Of a stretch of DNA of 64,000 nt, positions 1 through 9,414 are shown in pieces (within the stretch, counting starts at the first letter, position 1; every line of letters begins with the position of its first letter). The notes under the pieces are model-generated. The model did not search any database and was not told the origin of the DNA. It saw only the letters and a list, made by a program, of their open reading frames with translations. The stretch comes from Aquamicrobium sp. (GTDB lineage Bacteria; Pseudomonadota; Alphaproteobacteria; Rhizobiales; Rhizobiaceae), in NCBI GenBank assembly GCA_019739225.1, contig JAHHDT010000005.1, positions 372,001-436,000 on the forward strand, given 5' to 3'. The translations under genes were made by a program, and so were the position numbers.

Positions 1-541
1 CGCCGGTTGTGGCGCGCGCCTGCGCGAACTGCTCGCTGAGGTGCATCATGCGGCGCAGGTCGGGTCCGAGGCGGGCGAAAAAGTGCGCTTCCTCGCGCGA
101 GAAATGCCCCTGGCTGTTCGAGCGCAGGAGCGGCAGGCACCAGCGCTGGCCTTCCACGCGGAAACCGATCGCGGCGAAGCCGGGATAGCCCCATTTCAGA
201 TAGAAGTCGTGGTAGTGGGCGAGCTTGCGGCGCTCGTCGTCGGTGGCGAGATCGTGCTCGATCAGCACGCCGGTCGGATGCGTCTCCAGCAGCGGCCAGC
301 CGCGTTCCGCGCGGTAGTGATTGTCATACCAGCCGCCGGAGACATAATCCTCGAGCAGGTCGGCATAATGAACGGATGAAGGCACGAGCGTCGCTCGCTC
401 GCCGACATCCTTGGGATAGAACATGGCGCAGGCGGAATCGAGCGAGGAGGCGAGCTCGTGTAGCGCGCGCTGCCAGAGTTCCGGCTCCGAAACCGCTTCG
501 TAGCAGGCGTCGAGCGCCGAATGTAAAGCGTCCGCGCGCAC
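1..541 (-). CDS. LuxR-type transcriptional regulator, N-terminal part (runs off window)
   Basis: The frame is open from a GTG start to the window edge, giving the first 180 residues of a larger protein. The start follows a GGGAGG ribosome-binding site at about 9 nt. The visible part is an aromatic- and Trp-rich sensor-like region (motifs LEDYVSGGWYDNHYRAERG and FYLKWGYPGFAAIGFRVEG) of the kind found ahead of LuxR-type helix-turn-helix domains in rhizobial regulators. The DNA-binding domain itself lies outside the window, so the family call rests on the N-terminal region only. No LuxI-type synthase is next to it. It is transcribed the same way as the ArsR-type gene upstream, with an 83-bp gap. 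Confidence 0.6.
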   Translation of the reverse strand, partial: MRADALHSALDACYEAVSEPELWQRALHELASSLDSACAMFYPKDVGERATLVPSSVHYADLLEDYVSGGWYDNHYRAERGWPLLETHPTGVLIEHDLATDDERRKLAHYHDFYLKWGYPGFAAIGFRVEGQRWCLPLLRSNSQGHFSREEAHFFARLGPDLRRMMHLSEQFAQARATTG

Positions 542-624
542 GAAACGCCACCTCCCACCGAAAAGCTCTTCCGGTCCACGCGCCCAGATTGAAGTGCCCG
601 GCCCGCAGGGTCAACCTGCGATGG

Positions 625-1305
625 TCAATCGGCCAGCAACTGCTCGAACGCGCGGCGGCCCGTCGGGGTGAAGACCACGGCGCGGCTGTTCTTGTCGCGC
701 CGCGCCCAGCCGCGCGTCGTTATGGTGTCGAGCATGGCCGCGCCCAGGCTGCCGGAAAGATGCGAGCGGCGCACGCTCCAGTCGAGGCAGGCGCGGCACA
801 TCGGACGTCGCGCCTGCCTGAGCGCGCCGACATCGATGTCGAGCGCCTCGAACCAATGCCGGCCGGCGTCGCTGGGCGCCAGCCTTTCCGCGTCCTCGAC
901 CAGCAGCCCGCGCGCCAGAAGATGGTCGAACAGCGCCACGCCACGCTCGCCGGCAAGATGGTCGTAGCAGACCCGCGCCTCGCGCATCGCCTTGTCGCGC
1001 GGGCCGGGGCGGGTGCGCTGGGGGCCGACCGCCTCGGCCACCCCGGAGATGGCCTCTATCATCAAGGCAACCTGCGTGCCGGCAAGCGCGAAATAGCGAT
1101 GACGGCCCTGCGCGGCGACACGCACGAGGCCGCCATCGCACAGTTTTGCCAGATGCGAGCTGGCCGTCGGCAGGCTGACGCCCGCTTCCAGCGCCAATTC
1201 GCTGGCCGTGAGCGCCGTGCCGCCCATCAGCGCCGACAGCATGTTGGCGCGGGCGGGATCGCCGACAAGCGCTGCGACGCGCGACAGATCCGGACCTTCC
1301 CTCAT
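625..1305 (-). CDS. ArsR-family winged-helix transcriptional regulator
   Basis: A 226-residue protein. An N-terminal ArsR-type winged helix covers roughly residues 8–85; the recognition segment is LTASELALEAGVSLPTASSHL, followed by the wing GRHRYFAL. The C-terminal half contains a Cys-containing segment (RRPMCRACLDWSVRRSHLSG), a possible metal or redox site seen in long ArsR-type regulators. An in-frame start 63 nt upstream exists, but the chosen ATG has a GGAGG site 6 nt ahead. It is divergent from the DUF1127 gene, and the 98-bp gap between them probably holds both promoters. The ligand is unknown. Confidence 0.85.
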   Translation of the reverse strand: MREGPDLSRVAALVGDPARANMLSALMGGTALTASELALEAGVSLPTASSHLAKLCDGGLVRVAAQGRHRYFALAGTQVALMIEAISGVAEAVGPQRTRPGPRDKAMREARVCYDHLAGERGVALFDHLLARGLLVEDAERLAPSDAGRHWFEALDIDVGALRQARRPMCRACLDWSVRRSHLSGSLGAAMLDTITTRGWARRDKNSRAVVFTPTGRRAFEQLLAD

Positions 1306-1403
1306 CGGTGCCTCCTGGCTGGCTGATCTGCGATCATGGTTCGATGGTAGTCGAAGCGTTGTCGTCACGCAATCGGTAGGGTGTTGTTCAAAGGAGCTTC
1401 ACC

Positions 1404-1628
1404 ATGCCGACCACTTCCGTGCCCCTCTCGCCGATCCGTTCCGCTGCCGAGGCCAGGTCGGGATCGCCGGATCGCGGCGTGATTGCGCTGCTGCGCCGGC
1501 TTTGGCGATGGAACGATCGCCATCGGCAGCGTCTGGACCTCGCAGACCTCGACGACCGGATGCTGCATGACATCGGCATCACCCGCCGCATGGCCGAGCG
1601 CGAGTGCCGCAAGCCGCCATGGCGTTGA
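1404..1628 (+). CDS. DUF1127 domain small protein
   Basis: A 74-residue Arg-rich protein with the DUF1127 (YjiS-like) signature in its C-terminal half: a run of basic and aromatic residues, then LDDRMLHDIGITRRMAERE. Some family members in alphaproteobacteria affect RNA turnover and phosphate or carbon metabolism, but this one cannot be assigned a role. An AAGGAG site sits 8 nt before the ATG. It is a single gene divergent from the ArsR-type regulator and lies 72 bp before the NIPSNAP gene. Confidence 0.85.
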   Translation: MPTTSVPLSPIRSAAEARSGSPDRGVIALLRRLWRWNDRHRQRLDLADLDDRMLHDIGITRRMAERECRKPPWR

Positions 1629-1700
1629 ACCATAGGCCGGCACGATGCCGGAACGCTTCGTTCCGCGTCGAAGCATAACCGAAGGAAAAAGGGAGACGAC

Positions 1701-2033
1701 ATGACGATTACCTGTTTCATCCGCTACGAGATCGATCCTTTCGGCAAGGAGGACTTCGAGACCTATGCCCGCAACTGGGGTGAGGCGATCCCGCGCTGCG
1801 GAGCCGAGCTGATCGGCTATTTTGCCCCGCACGAGGGCTCCGCAACGACGGCCTACGGTGTCTATTCGATCGGCAGTCTGGCCGAATACGAGGCCTATCG
1901 GGCGCGGCTCGCGGCCGATCCGCTCGGCAGGGAGAACTACCGCTTCGCGCGCGAAAAGCGTTTCATCCTCAAGGAAGACCGCATCTTCCTGAAGCTCGCC
2001 TCCGCGCCGCAAGGCGAAGAGCGCGCGCCATGA
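1701..2033 (+). CDS. NIPSNAP family protein
   Basis: A 110-residue protein of the NIPSNAP family, which has a dimeric ferredoxin-like alpha/beta fold. Family features visible are the early MTITCFIRYEIDPFGKEDFETYA strand-helix and the GCGAELIGYFAPHEGS loop region. It overlaps the next gene by 4 bp (ATGA), and that neighbour is also a ferredoxin-like ABM protein, so the two are probably translated together and may form a heteromer. The molecular role is unknown for most bacterial members. A GGGAGA site precedes the ATG. Confidence 0.85.
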   Translation: MTITCFIRYEIDPFGKEDFETYARNWGEAIPRCGAELIGYFAPHEGSATTAYGVYSIGSLAEYEAYRARLAADPLGRENYRFAREKRFILKEDRIFLKLASAPQGEERAP

Positions 2034-2380
2034 TCGCGGTGATCTTCGAGGTGGAGCCTGCCGCCAGCCGGCGCGATGCCTATCTGTCGCTCGCCGCGGA
2101 ATTGCGCCCGCTGCTCGACGGGGTCGACGGTTTCGTTTCCATCGAACGCTTCCAGAGCCTTTCGGACCCCGACCGCATCCTGTCGCTCTCGTTCTGGCGC
2201 GATGAGGAAGCGGTGAAGGCATGGCGCAACACGCGCGAGCACCGGCTGGCGCAGAAGGCCGGCCGGGGCGGCATCTTCGACGGTTACAGGCTGCGGATCG
2301 CCCATGTCGTGCGCGACTATGGGCTGGAAGAGCGCCGCGAACAGGCGCCCGCCGACAGCAGGGCGGTACATCGGGCCTGA
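2030..2380 (+). CDS. ABM-type (antibiotic biosynthesis monooxygenase-like) protein
   Basis: A 116-residue protein with the ABM/dimeric alpha-beta barrel pattern: an N-terminal beta strand (IAVIFEVEP), a helix with LRPLLDGVDGFVSIERFQS, then the typical ILSLSFWRDEEAVKAWRN segment and a paired His (REHRLAQ). The family includes cofactor-free oxygenases and heme-degrading or detoxifying enzymes, so a substrate cannot be named. Its start overlaps the NIPSNAP stop by 4 bp. A 129-bp inverted-repeat element follows about 50 bp downstream. Confidence 0.85.
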   Translation: MIAVIFEVEPAASRRDAYLSLAAELRPLLDGVDGFVSIERFQSLSDPDRILSLSFWRDEEAVKAWRNTREHRLAQKAGRGGIFDGYRLRIAHVVRDYGLEERREQAPADSRAVHRA

Positions 2381-2432
2381 CGCGGAGCTGCCGCAGGGAA
2401 ACGAGCCCAGGTCAACGGGCGGAGCCTTCCAT

Positions 2433-2561
2433 CCCGTCATTCTCGGGCTTGTCCCGAGAATCTGCCGGGTATGGCGAGTTTGCTGCGCCGGTATGGGCAC
2501 GGTCGAAAGGCCTGGAATCTCCGATCTGCGCAGATTCTCGGGACAAGCCCGAGAATGACGG
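2433..2561. repeat. Terminal-inverted-repeat element, family A
   Basis: A 129-bp element whose ends are inverted copies of one hairpin unit (core TTCTCGGGCTTGTCCCGAGAA at the left end, its complement at the right end). The spacer contains a conserved TTTGCTG…GGAATCTCCG stretch. A copy of the same length and layout is at 36145–36273. It fills most of the gap between the ABM gene and the CYTH gene. It is probably a REPIN/MITE-like non-autonomous element. Confidence 0.8.
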
Positions 2562-2622
2562 TGGTGGGTGGGATGACCGATGGCCGCTTGCCATGCCAGC
2601 CGTCTCGGGCTTTCATGCCGCG

Positions 2623-3084
2623 ATGGCCAAGGAGATCGAGCGCAAATTTCTGGTGAAGACCTCCGGCTGGCGGGCGGCGGCGGAGCATGCCACCGCCATC
2701 AGCCAGTTCTACGTGACCGCCGGCGAGGACCGCTCCGTGCGCGTGCGCATCGTGGACGGTGAAAAGGCGAAACTGACGATCAAGTTCGGCGGGGCCGCGC
2801 GCGCGCGCGACGAGTTCGAATATTCGCTACCGCTGGCCGATGCGCGCGACATGGAGCGCTTCGCGCTCGGCACCGTCATCCAGAAGACGCGCCACAAGGT
2901 GCCCCACGGCGGGCGCGACTATGAGGTCGACACGTTCGAGGGAGCGCTGGCGGGACTGGTCATCGCGGAACTTGAGACGCCCGACGACGTGCCGGACCAC
3001 GAACTGCCGGACTGGCTCGGTGAGGAGGTGACCGGCGACCGGGCATTCTACAACCTCTCGCTCGCGCTGGAGGGCGCACCGTGA
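2623..3084 (+). CDS. CYTH domain protein (triphosphate tunnel metalloenzyme)
   Basis: A 153-residue CYTH protein, close to the minimal single-domain length. The signature ExExK is intact (Glu4, Glu6, Lys8 in MAKEIERKF), and alternating charged beta strands typical of the tunnel follow (SVRVRIVDGEKAKLTIKFG, RDEFEYSLPL, DYEVDTFEG, VIAELETPDD). Bacterial stand-alone members usually hydrolyse inorganic tripolyphosphate. The frame is open further upstream through repeat family A, but the ATG before AKEIERKF matches the family N-terminus. The stop overlaps the CHAD gene start by 4 bp, so the two act as one transcriptional unit. Confidence 0.88.
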   Translation: MAKEIERKFLVKTSGWRAAAEHATAISQFYVTAGEDRSVRVRIVDGEKAKLTIKFGGAARARDEFEYSLPLADARDMERFALGTVIQKTRHKVPHGGRDYEVDTFEGALAGLVIAELETPDDVPDHELPDWLGEEVTGDRAFYNLSLALEGAP

Positions 3085-3989
3085 CTTCGCAGCCGGTCTT
3101 TCGCATCGATCCCTCGAGGCCGCTTAGCGCGGAGATGACGCGCATCCTTGACGAGACCGGCGGCCGTGTCGTCGGGCATCTCGAAGACAGTAACGGTGAC
3201 CACGGAAGATCGCTGCACGAGGCCCGCAAGGGCATCAAGAAGCTGCGCGCGCTGCTGCTTCTGGCGCGTGCCGCCGACAAACCCCTGATGAAAGAGGAAG
3301 GACGGCGCCTTCGCGACGCCGCGCGGCTGATCGCGGGGCCGCGCGAGGCGACGGCTGCGGTGGAGACCGTCGACCGTTTCATCGCCGCATTTCCGGGGAA
3401 GGTCGAGTCGTGCCGTCTGGCGCAGATCCGCGATAGTCTCGATGCGCGGCACACCAGGATCGCTGGACAGGCTCTCGACGACGCACGCGCCGAGGCCGCC
3501 GCCATGTGCCGGATGGCGCTTGAACGGCTGCGCGGGAACGCGCCCTTTGCCGGGGTGGCCGACAGCGGCATCCTTGCAAAGGGCTTCGCAAGGACATTGA
3601 GACACTGGAGCGAGGCGCTTGAGCGCGCGCGCGACCGTGGCGACCCGGACGACCTTCACGAGTTGCGCAAGACCGTCAAGGCACACGGCGCGCAACTGGG
3701 GCTCATGCGCGACTACCTCGACGCCAGCATGAAGAAGCGGCGATCCGACGTGGACGCGCTTGGCGAACTGCTCGGCGAGATCAACGACATTCACGTCATG
3801 CGCGCCGGGCTGGCCGGTGGCACCTACGGCCTGCCGCCGGAGATCGATACGAAGCCGTTCGACAGGCTCTTGAAGAAGCACGCAAGGACCCTGTCGAAGA
3901 TTGGCCTCCAGGAGGCCGGGAGGCTTCTGGCCAGTGCGCCTGAAAAGCCGGGAAAGCGTCTGCGCAGGAGGCTCGCCAAGGCGGCGTGA
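3081..3989 (+). CDS. CHAD domain protein (polyphosphate-binding)
   Basis: A 302-residue protein with the conserved histidine alpha-helical domain. Two copies of the His-x-x-Arg-Lys pattern are visible (His46 in [15 protein letters not shown] and His193 in [15 protein letters not shown]), embedded in basic helices. CHAD domains bind inorganic polyphosphate. The GTG start overlaps the CYTH stop (GTGA). In many bacteria CYTH and CHAD are fused in one polypeptide; here they are separate genes joined by translational coupling. It lies 104 bp before lnt on the same strand. Confidence 0.87.
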   Translation: MTSQPVFRIDPSRPLSAEMTRILDETGGRVVGHLEDSNGDHGRSLHEARKGIKKLRALLLLARAADKPLMKEEGRRLRDAARLIAGPREATAAVETVDRFIAAFPGKVESCRLAQIRDSLDARHTRIAGQALDDARAEAAAMCRMALERLRGNAPFAGVADSGILAKGFARTLRHWSEALERARDRGDPDDLHELRKTVKAHGAQLGLMRDYLDASMKKRRSDVDALGELLGEINDIHVMRAGLAGGTYGLPPEIDTKPFDRLLKKHARTLSKIGLQEAGRLLASAPEKPGKRLRRRLAKAA

Positions 3990-4093
3990 ACCGACACCGC
4001 CCCATCTTGGAATTCCCGGCGTCCAAAGGTTTCCCCATCCAGGGAAAGGCTCTAGAACAACGTCGGGGTGATTCACTCAATTCCGGGGATCTG

Positions 4094-5677
4094 ATGGAGC
4101 GCCTAGCCGGCAGGGTCATATTGCTGTGGGGGTGGCGCAGGGCGCTGGCTGCTTTTCTGGCCGGTGCTGTCGCGGCCCTCGGCCAGCCGCCATTCGATTT
4201 CTTCGCCGCCTGCCTGATCGCCTTTCCGGTGTTGGTGTGGCTGCTGGACGGCGCGGCCAGCGCCCCCGGCGAAAGGCTTTTGCGGCGCGTCTTCCGGCCG
4301 TTCCTGACGGGCTGGTGGTTCGGCTTCGGCTACTTTCTGGCCGGTCTGTGGTGGACCGGCAACGCGCTGCTGGTGGAGGCGGACCTCTTTGCCTGGGCAC
4401 TGCCGCTTGCCGTCTTCGGCCTGCCGGCGCTGCTCGCGGTCTTCCATGGCCTCGCAGCCGTGATCGCGCGGCTTTTGTGGAGCGACGGCCTCGGCCGCAT
4501 CGCGGCCATCGCCTTCGCCTTCGGCGCTGCCGAATGGCTGCGCGGAGTGGTGCTGACCGGCTTTCCGTGGAACGCCATCGGTCAGGCGGCGATGCCCATT
4601 CCGCTGCTCATGCAATCCGTCGGCGTGGTGAGCATGACGGGCATGAACGCGCTGGCCGTCTTCGTGTTTGCGATGCCGGCGCTGCTGGCCTCGCCCAGGG
4701 GTCGACTCGCGGGCTTCGGCCTCGTCGGCGTTCTGATCGCCGCTCATGTCGGCTACGGCGCGTGGCGGCTTTCGACGGCGGATGCCGCGCCCGACACGCT
4801 CGTCAACGTGCGCATCGTGCAGCCGTCGATCGACCAGACCGAGAAATGGGACGCGACCGTGCGCGACCGCATCTTCTCGACCTATCTCGACCTTTCGGCG
4901 CGGCCCCAGGCGGAGGGAGCGCCACGGCCCGACCTGATCGTCTGGCCGGAGACCTCTGTGCCGTTCATTCTGGCTGATCGTCCGGATGCGCTGGTGGCCC
5001 TCGGCGAGCTCGTTGCGGACGGCCAGACGTTGCTGGTCGGCGCCGTGCGCGTGGAGGGCGGTGCCCGGCCGCAGGACGCGCGCTACTACAACGCCGTCGT
5101 CGGCATCAACGCGGCCGGCGAGACCTACGATGCCGTCGACAAGATCAGGCTGGTGCCGTTCGGCGAATACCTGCCGTTCACCGACCTGCTGGGCCGGCTC
5201 GGCATGACGCGGCTGGTGCAGTCGGTGTCGGACTTTTCGTCGGGCGGGCCTCGCAGGAGCATCGAGACGGCGGGCGGGGTGAGGGCGCTGCCCTTCATCT
5301 GCTACGAGATCATCTTTCCGGGCATCGCAGGCTACGGCACCGCAGACGCGGACCTCATCCTCAATGTCACCAACGACGCCTGGTTCGGCGACACACCCGG
5401 CCCCTACCAGCATTTCCGGCAGGCGCAGATACGCGCCGTGGAAGCGGGCCGCCCCATGGTGCGCGCCGCCAACAACGGCATCTCGGGCGTCGTTGATGCC
5501 TATGGCCGCGTAATCGACGCATTTGCGGTGGATGCGGTGGGCGTGCTCGATGTTGCGGTGCCAAGTCAAAGGGTTGCAAGTTTGGGCTCGCCACCACTTG
5601 CGGGCGCATCCTTTCTGGTGATTTTAGGCCTTTGGGCGGCCTTGACCTGTCTGATTTCCGCCTACCGGACTGATTGA
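4094..5677 (+). CDS. lnt: Apolipoprotein N-acyltransferase
   Basis: A 527-residue inner-membrane enzyme that adds the third acyl chain to lipoproteins. About six N-terminal membrane segments lead into a periplasmic nitrilase-like domain. The catalytic triad is visible: Glu286 in IVWPETS, Lys350 in [15 protein letters not shown] and Cys403 in FICYEIIFP, followed by [10 protein letters not shown] hydrophobic segment closes the C-terminus. The frame is open 36 codons upstream, but the ATG before [13 protein letters not shown] fits the family start. It precedes the XRE regulator, metK and trmB, an order often seen in Rhizobiales. At least six lipoproteins are encoded in this window. Confidence 0.95.
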   Translation: MERLAGRVILLWGWRRALAAFLAGAVAALGQPPFDFFAACLIAFPVLVWLLDGAASAPGERLLRRVFRPFLTGWWFGFGYFLAGLWWTGNALLVEADLFAWALPLAVFGLPALLAVFHGLAAVIARLLWSDGLGRIAAIAFAFGAAEWLRGVVLTGFPWNAIGQAAMPIPLLMQSVGVVSMTGMNALAVFVFAMPALLASPRGRLAGFGLVGVLIAAHVGYGAWRLSTADAAPDTLVNVRIVQPSIDQTEKWDATVRDRIFSTYLDLSARPQAEGAPRPDLIVWPETSVPFILADRPDALVALGELVADGQTLLVGAVRVEGGARPQDARYYNAVVGINAAGETYDAVDKIRLVPFGEYLPFTDLLGRLGMTRLVQSVSDFSSGGPRRSIETAGGVRALPFICYEIIFPGIAGYGTADADLILNVTNDAWFGDTPGPYQHFRQAQIRAVEAGRPMVRAANNGISGVVDAYGRVIDAFAVDAVGVLDVAVPSQRVASLGSPPLAGASFLVILGLWAALTCLISAYRTD

Positions 5678-5703
5678 CATCGCATATATTAGAGATTCAT
5701 AGT
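5674..5703 (+). promoter_or_regulatory. Possible sigma-70 promoter for the XRE gene
   Basis: A TTGACA hexamer overlaps the lnt stop codon, with CATAGT 18 bp further on as a weak -10. It is placed about 110 bp ahead of the XRE start. The -35 is perfect and the -10 is poor, so this is tentative. Confidence 0.3.
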
Positions 5704-5814
5704 GCACCGCCGTCTGCCGAGGGATTCGCAGCGCTGGATCGATGGGGGATCCAGCCGAACCATCCCGGCGAGGAGTGTTGAAGTGTAGCCTTTGCAGGCA
5801 ACGGCGAGGGAACA

Positions 5815-6219
5815 ATGCCGGAAAACAAAAAGAAGCCGAATCCGATCGACATTCATGTCGGAGGTCGCATTCGTCTCAGGCGCAACATGCTGGGCCTGAG
5901 CCAGGAAAAGCTTGGAGAAAGCCTCGGGATCACGTTCCAGCAGATCCAGAAATACGAGAAGGGGACGAATCGCGTCGGCGCGAGCAGACTTCAGGCGATC
6001 GCCTCGATCCTTGAGGTTCCGGTTGCCTTCTTTTTCGAGGATGCGCCGGGGGGACCTGCCGCGGAAGGCCTGTCGGAGGAGAGCCAGACCACCTATGTGG
6101 TCGATTTCCTGTCGAGCACCGAAGGACTGCGGCTCAACCGCGCTTTCGTACGCATCTCCGATCCGAAGGTCCGGGCCAAGATCATCGATCTCGTGAGGGC
6201 ACTCGCCGACGAGGAGTGA
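5815..6219 (+). CDS. XRE-family helix-turn-helix regulator
   Basis: A 134-residue protein with an N-terminal lambda-repressor-type helix-turn-helix (residues about 16–72: IRLRRNMLGLSQEKLGESLG, ITFQQIQKYEKGTNRVGASR) and an alpha-helical C-terminus ending RAKIIDLVRALADEE. Closely similar regulators sit between lnt and metK in many Rhizobiales, and related proteins (PhrR/SdrA-like) respond to stress. A GAGGGAACA site precedes the ATG. The conserved position ahead of metK suggests a link with S-adenosylmethionine supply, but no operator could be identified. Confidence 0.9.
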   Translation: MPENKKKPNPIDIHVGGRIRLRRNMLGLSQEKLGESLGITFQQIQKYEKGTNRVGASRLQAIASILEVPVAFFFEDAPGGPAAEGLSEESQTTYVVDFLSSTEGLRLNRAFVRISDPKVRAKIIDLVRALADEE

Positions 6220-6311
6220 CCCGGCTCGTCACCACGTGGCCGCACGGCAACGCCTCGGCTTTGCGACGCCCTTTTTCTCCATTTCGCCGCTCCGACGCCT
6301 GTTTGTTTGCT

Positions 6312-6340
6312 TGACGGCACAAGGCGCGCGTCGATAACAG
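6312..6340 (+). promoter_or_regulatory. Candidate metK promoter
   Basis: TTGACG (-35) and a GATAAC/ATAACA -10 are separated by 16–17 bp, within the alphaproteobacterial CTTGAC consensus. It lies 50–80 bp before the metK start. No SAM-II riboswitch core was recognised in the leader. Confidence 0.5.
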
Positions 6341-6390
6341 ATTGCGTGTTTGCCGGGTCGCTCCGGCTTTTCTTTCGAGAGGGGATACCC

Positions 6391-7641
<1,251 letters not shown>

Positions 7642-7660
7642 GGCCGGTCTGCAAAATGGT

Positions 7661-7721
7661 GGCTTTCTGCGCTGCCGGCGCTCACGTACCTGGGTACGCT
7701 TTGCTCCGGTTCTCGAAAGCC
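7661..7721. repeat. Imperfect palindromic repeat, family F (copy 1)
   Basis: A 61-bp imperfect palindrome that begins GGCTTTCTGCGCT and ends TTCTCGAAAGCC. It contains GCTCACGTACC and its near-complement GTACGCT in the centre. A second copy at 8551–8612 lies on the other side of trmB in the same orientation. It sits in the metK–trmB gap and could fold in the transcript. Confidence 0.7.
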
Positions 7722-7777
7722 ATCTTTTCGACTCGCCCTGACGCATTGCAGGGGCGGGACTGAAGGAGCATCGGGGA

Positions 7778-8476
7778 ATGGCGGAAGAGCGGCGCAAGCG
7801 CGCCACCGAGGCGTTTTTCGGACGCAGGCGGGGCAAGTCGTTGCGCCCCGCCCAGGCGGAAACCGCCGCGCGGTTGCTGCCCGAGCTGATGATCGATCTC
7901 GCCAGCCCAGCCCCGGAGGACCTCACCCGCCTGTTCGGCGTGCCGGTTGAGGGCGTGCGGCTCGAAATCGGCTTCGGCGGCGGGGAGCATCTGCATCTGG
8001 AGGCCGGTCGCAACCCGGCAATCGGCTTCATCGGTGTGGAGCCGTTCGTCAACGGCATGGCCAAGCTGGCGTCGCATCTCGACGAGGAGCCGCGCCGGAA
8101 CCTGCGGCTTTACGACGACGATGCCACCCGCCTGCTCGAGTGGCTGCCGGATGCCTCGCTGGACGGGATAGACCTTTTCTATCCCGACCCGTGGCCGAAG
8201 AAGAAGCACTGGAAGAGGCGCTTCGTCAACGAAACCAATCTGGATCGCTTCGCGAGGGTGCTGAAGAAGGGCGGCGTGTTCCGCTTCGCATCCGACATCG
8301 ACACCTATGTCGACTGGACGCTGCTGGCGTGCCGGAAACACGATGCCTTCGAGTGGCGCGCCGCTTCAGCGGAAGACTGGCGCACGCCCTATGAGGGCTG
8401 GCCTGGCACGCGCTATGAAGCGAAGGCGATCAGGGAAGGAAGGACGCCGGCCTACCTCGCATTTCTGCGCCGATAG
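7778..8476 (+). CDS. trmB: tRNA (guanine-N7-)-methyltransferase
   Basis: A 232-residue Rossmann-fold methyltransferase that forms m7G46 in the tRNA variable loop using S-adenosylmethionine. The SAM-binding motif EIGFGGGEH is at residues 63–71, and the TrmB signature [17 protein letters not shown] begins at 132. The C-terminal segment [19 protein letters not shown] is also characteristic. A GGAG site lies upstream of the ATG. It is the last gene of the lnt–metK group; repeats follow in place of the rimP–nusA genes often found next in relatives. Confidence 0.96.
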   Translation: MAEERRKRATEAFFGRRRGKSLRPAQAETAARLLPELMIDLASPAPEDLTRLFGVPVEGVRLEIGFGGGEHLHLEAGRNPAIGFIGVEPFVNGMAKLASHLDEEPRRNLRLYDDDATRLLEWLPDASLDGIDLFYPDPWPKKKHWKRRFVNETNLDRFARVLKKGGVFRFASDIDTYVDWTLLACRKHDAFEWRAASAEDWRTPYEGWPGTRYEAKAIREGRTPAYLAFLRR

Positions 8477-8550
8477 GCCGGTCATCCTTTGCGGGCGCGT
8501 GCCCGCTTCAGAGACTGCTCGATAGTTCTACTCCGGCGGGCATCTGACGC

Positions 8551-8612
8551 GGCTTTCTACGCTTCCGATGCTCACGTACCGAATGTACGCTGCGCGTCGG
8601 TTCTCGAAAACC
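8551..8612. repeat. Imperfect palindromic repeat, family F (copy 2)
   Basis: A 62-bp copy of the element at 7661–7721, sharing GGCTTTCT, GCTCACGTACC, GTACGCT and CGGTTCTCGAAA. The two copies flank trmB as direct repeats 890 bp apart. Confidence 0.7.
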
Positions 8613-8652
8613 ACGCCATCTGCCTCGCCGGAGCGAACTCTCGAACGGTCTC

Positions 8653-8817
8653 TCAGAAGCGCTTGATCCCGCGGAACCGAACCGGATCGATGCCGAGACG
8701 CAGAAGGTCTGCGTCCCTTGCGGGCCGGTGTTCACGCGTAGCCGCCGATACGGCGATTGCGCTTCCCACTATGTCGAGGAATTCGGCGATTCCCCTCGTC
8801 AATGATCTGTTGGACAT
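8653..8817 (-). CDS. Small hypothetical protein (54 residues)
   Basis: A short frame starting ATG with an ACAGGAACA ribosome-binding site. The product begins MSNRSLTRGIAEFLDIVGSA, then AIAVSAATREHR, and ends ARDADLLRLGIDPVRFRGIKRF. The final LLRLGIDPxxFRxI stretch resembles the C-terminal motif of small Arg-rich DUF1127-like proteins of Rhizobiales. The N-terminal half could form one amphipathic or short hydrophobic helix. It sits between repeat elements and faces away from them. A longer in-frame start exists 22 codons upstream but lacks a ribosome-binding site. Coding status is likely but unproven. Confidence 0.5.
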   Translation of the reverse strand: MSNRSLTRGIAEFLDIVGSAIAVSAATREHRPARDADLLRLGIDPVRFRGIKRF

Positions 8818-8982
8818 TGTTCCTGTCTCATCGGCTGTGCGATGCACAGTAGATAAGAAGCCGTCTGCCGCAGCGGAAGCCACGTTTCAGCATGGCCGCC
8901 ATGCATTTTTGTGCAGTGCAGCATGATGGCTGGAAGGTTCCGCTCTCGTATTTGGCGGTGGTGATTTGCCGGTGCCTCTCCG

Positions 8983-9160
8983 CCGTCATCCCGGCCAAGG
9001 GAGCGGAGCGACCGGAGAGCCGGGACCCATTGGTCCGATAATCGTGAAGCGCGGCCGTAAGTAACGGATGTCGCCGTCGCCGCTGGAACCCGCAACCCGG
9101 CCGTGCTGCTCAATGGGTCCCGGATAGCCTGCGCTGCGCTCCGGCTTCCGGGATGACGGA
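8983..9160. repeat. Terminal-inverted-repeat element, family B (copy 1)
   Basis: An element of about 178 bp. The left end (GTCATCCCGGCCAAGG, then GCCGGGACCCATTGGTCC) is inverted at the right end (CAATGGGTCCCGG then CCGGGATGACGG). Other copies or halves occur at 9237–9306, 9720–9902, 33469–33705, 58688–58892 and 58976–59168. The rest of the 8.5–9.4 kb gap holds only the small gene at 8653–8817 and repeats. Confidence 0.75.
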
Positions 9161-9236
9161 AGAGAGATGACGCCGTGTGTGCTGCACTTGGCGTCGGTGA
9201 CGGCGATCGTGACGAATGTCGGGGTGAGAGCCGGGC

Positions 9237-9306
9237 CATGCTAGACGATTTTCGGACCAATGGGTCCCGGCTCGGCGGTCGCTTCGCTCCCTTGGCCGGG
9301 ATGACG
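9237..9306. repeat. Family B half-element
   Basis: A single inverted arm of family B (GACGATTTTCGGACCAATG, then GGGTCCCGG, then CCGGGATGACGG) without its partner arm. It lies about 110 bp ahead of the broken GIY-YIG gene. Confidence 0.65.
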
Positions 9307-9414
9307 GTGCGTGACGAACCCGCTTCAACCGTCAGCGTCGACGGTGGAGGCGACAGGAATGCGCGCCGCCAAATCCTGCTTGCCGCAAGAACAGGTTTCT
9401 GGTCCCATCCCAAG

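Noticed and set aside
1-541. Quorum-sensing pair
   Set aside because: The LuxR-type fragment has no LuxI-type synthase nearby and its DNA-binding domain is outside the window, so no quorum-sensing claim is made.
376-1326. A 316-codon open frame on the plus strand
   Set aside because: It overlaps the LuxR-type and ArsR-type genes on the other strand and has no recognisable domain.
4103-5569. A 488-codon open frame on the minus strand
   Set aside because: It lies entirely opposite lnt, whose catalytic residues are intact. The product is low-complexity and basic.
6220-6390. SAM-responsive riboswitch ahead of metK
   Set aside because: The leader was read for the SAM-II core and its pseudoknot partners. 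A CCACGTGG palindrome is present but the conserved core is not.
8489-8926. A 145-codon open frame on the plus strand after trmB
   Set aside because: It runs through a family F repeat and opposite a better-supported small gene, and has no ribosome-binding site or family similarity.
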